Assembly (NCBI RefSeq): GCF_947623445.1
Contig: NC_135247.1
Coordinates: 15,006,501-15,070,500, forward strand
Reading direction: 5' to 3'
From: Clavelina lepadiformis
Taxonomy: Eukaryota; Chordata; Ascidiacea; Aplousobranchia; Clavelinidae
Length of the DNA: 64,000 nt
The position numbers were made by a program, and so were the translations under genes. Shown one piece after another: positions 62,401 to 64,000 of this stretch; within the stretch, counting starts at the first letter, position 1; every line of letters starts with the position of its first letter. Under the pieces are notes generated by a model. That model worked only from the letters and a program-made list of their open reading frames with translations. It searched no databases and was not told where the DNA came from.

Positions 62401-64000
62401 CCCCTTTCAGCAGTCCATGCGTGGAATACTAGGATATTGCCAGTTTCGGGGTTCGACCATTTGTGGTCAATGTCTCCTTTCTTAAACTCAAATCCATTTT
62501 TGTTTCCCCAATGACATTCCTCCTGCAGAAAAGAATGTGTGAATTGGTAAAGTTCCTGCTAATCATTTTTTGCAACATTCTGTAAAAAATGTAAGGTGAA
62601 TTTGGTTCATCCAATCTTGACTCTAACGGTAACGGACTTATGCCAAAATCCTTCCCGAAAGTGATGTAGCGTTTTAACTTGAAAAACTCAAGATTACAAA
62701 TTAACTGCGTTTAAAAATCTATTGAATGCGCGCCGCAAAAAGCATTATATCACAGAGACCACAAAGAACGTTTAATTTTATAGTTTTTCCAGCCCAAACG
62801 TATCCTGCAATATATGCCATAATAAAGCTATCTATATAGGTTAATCTAGAATCTAGAATATGGATTATAGTATTTATTCCAAGTTTAGTCCACAGTTTTC
62901 ATCCAAGATAAAAAAGATGTATTTAAAACGATATAAAACGCCACTAAATCAAGCACGCAAGAACGTTCGTCATATGATAGCAGCACATGTACAGAAACAC
63001 AGCCACCTCCCGCATGCAATGAGTTCAATATAGACTCACCGTTCAAAAGATGATAATCTTTGGTCAGCAGACATACATCACAAAAACTACGTGTATAAGT
63101 GTCTAAATGCAACGCGGTGACTATAATACATATAAACGCGGTAGTAAAGACTCATGATTAGCAACGCTCTTTGCAGATTCTTTACCGCGAAGGCCATTTA
63201 ATGCACACCTACAATGCTATTAAATAGCTTTGATCTCTTCTGCGGGCATTTAACAAAGCGCTACTGTCTGTCTGGTACACGGATGGCGCTTTTTCGCTTT
63301 TTTCTCGGTATTGTGGCTCTTTACTTTTAGCCTTTTTTCTTTTATTGCATTGAGAAGATAATCATTACGTAATTCAAGTTCAAACAAGGTCATCACAAAG
63401 CACATATCCACATCTACAAGCAAAATATGGGGAAAGAACTATGATTGCTTGTTTGTGATTGACAAGGAAATTTGCGAAGAAATAGAAATCTATTGCGTTG
63501 CTTTGAAAAGACTTTTCTCGCAATAACTAATAAACCTTGTTGTTTTGGACGAAAAAATAAATGTTGTTATGTTCTCATGAACCCGAGCGTCTTTCTCGTT
63601 TTTACCGTGAGAAAGACGCTCGGGTTCATGAGAACACTTTAAAATGGTGACGTTCGGGCTCGGGTTCGACACATCTCGGACGAAAACCGTTTTCTTTAAT
63701 TCGTTAACGTTTACTTTGATATTCAAAAAATTTAACGATTCAACCAACATTCAGTTCAGCAGGACCAATCGGGTACAACCACATACTTGAAATCAACATA
63801 ACAGCAAACATAGTGTAAGTGTAACGACTTGGTAATCTTTCCAAACCTGTCGAAATCCGCCTGATCCCTTGCGGTTACAGCCAAAACTGTTATGAAACAT
63901 GTGCTTGATTTTGAGGTAAGGTCCTTGTCCAGTCATGTCCTGACCGGTCCATCTCCTTAAATTTGGCTTTCTGTAAGAAAACATGATTTTAATCCCGACT
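59449..64000 (-). CDS. right-handed beta-helix protein, GH141-like, gene 3 (5' end outside window)
   Basis: Ten exons are visible, read from the right: 63970-63847, 62522-62285, 61934-61812, 61733-61540, 61359-61240, 60798-60715, 60634-60476, 60361-60244, 60022-59865 and 59790-59449. They match exons 4-13 of genes 1 and 2 in order, phase and mostly in length. Blocks include RRWTGQDMTGQGPYL, DHKWSNPETGN, KPSGWRYIIEHIFE, ELDATGEYFCDE, IEFVDLEFRHSNDR, YTPYAGMR and DNPQYW..DYRLKRTSVARQIG. The reading frame is open throughout, so it looks functional. The signal peptide and the first beta-helix exons lie beyond the right edge. VVFLCGK replaces the VNFHCGQ of the other two. Two introns hold inverted-repeat elements. 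It lies in the same orientation as gene 2. Confidence 0.86.
60819..61111. mobile_element. TA-flanked MITE with terminal direct repeats
   Basis: A 293-bp element in an intron of beta-helix gene 3, flanked by TA on both sides. It has short terminal inverted repeats CCGTAAAACCT / AGGTTTTACGG. Just inside each end lies a direct repeat of about 40 bp (AAAAGTGGCGTTCTATTAGA and onward at about 60834, AAAAGTGGTGTTCTATTAGA and onward at about 61065). Each copy is built of two related subunits ending in AGAGGT. TA flanks fit a Tc1/mariner-type origin. Confidence 0.8.
63571..63635. repeat. perfect 27-bp hairpin
   Basis: 63571-63597 is the exact reverse complement of 63609-63635, with an 11-base spacer; each arm carries GAACCCGAGCGTC or its complement. 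Just downstream a related TTCGGGCTCGGGTTCG appears (about 63654). It lies in the intron between the first two visible exons of beta-helix gene 3. A recent foldback insertion or a structured RNA element is possible. Confidence 0.85.

Overview
This is a eukaryotic, AT-rich, intron-dense window, best read as an invertebrate chordate genome, most likely an ascidian tunicate. The evidence is small GT-AG introns of about 75-1500 bp, signal-peptide exons, annexin, C-type lectin and WSC-sulfotransferase genes, and two receptors that look like chordate class II cytokine receptors. The species is an inference, not a reading. All gene models below were built by eye from reading frames, splice sites and phase continuity.

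Layout, left to right. (1) 0.3-2.8 kb, + strand: a complete type II membrane WSC-domain sulfotransferase. (2) 4.0-7.4 kb, +: an intact four-repeat annexin. At 10.0-12.5 kb lies a broken tandem copy that carries a clean hAT-type MITE with the empty site preserved in the intact copy. (3) 13.0-18.7 kb, -: a secreted 430-residue protein joining a C-type lectin domain to an alpha-carbonic-anhydrase domain whose zinc and gatekeeper residues look lost. (4) 20.3-25.9 kb, +: a nine-exon gene of unknown family, 548 residues, with a possible myristoylation start. (5) 29.0-32.9 and 35.6-38.9 kb, -: two tandem paralogues, 491 and 494 residues, each with a signal peptide, two FNIII-like cytokine-receptor domains, one membrane span and a tyrosine-motif tail. 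(6) 42.2-46.7 kb (+), 49.9-54.7 kb (-) and 59.4 kb to the right edge (-): three genes of one right-handed beta-helix family, most like glycoside hydrolase family 141. They have nearly identical exon structures; the third runs off the window. A small secreted thyroglobulin type-1 protein sits between the second and third at 57.2-57.6 kb.

The introns hold many small non-autonomous DNA elements: hAT-like MITEs with 8-bp target duplications, a TA-flanked element with terminal direct repeats, a foldback element and perfect hairpins. No tRNA, rRNA, CRISPR array or convincing retroelement was seen. The strongest candidates for undescribed biology are the lectin-carbonic anhydrase fusion, the animal GH141-like beta-helix cluster and the paired cytokine-receptor-like genes. 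These genes mostly encode secreted or cell-surface products, but nothing in the sequence shows that they act together.
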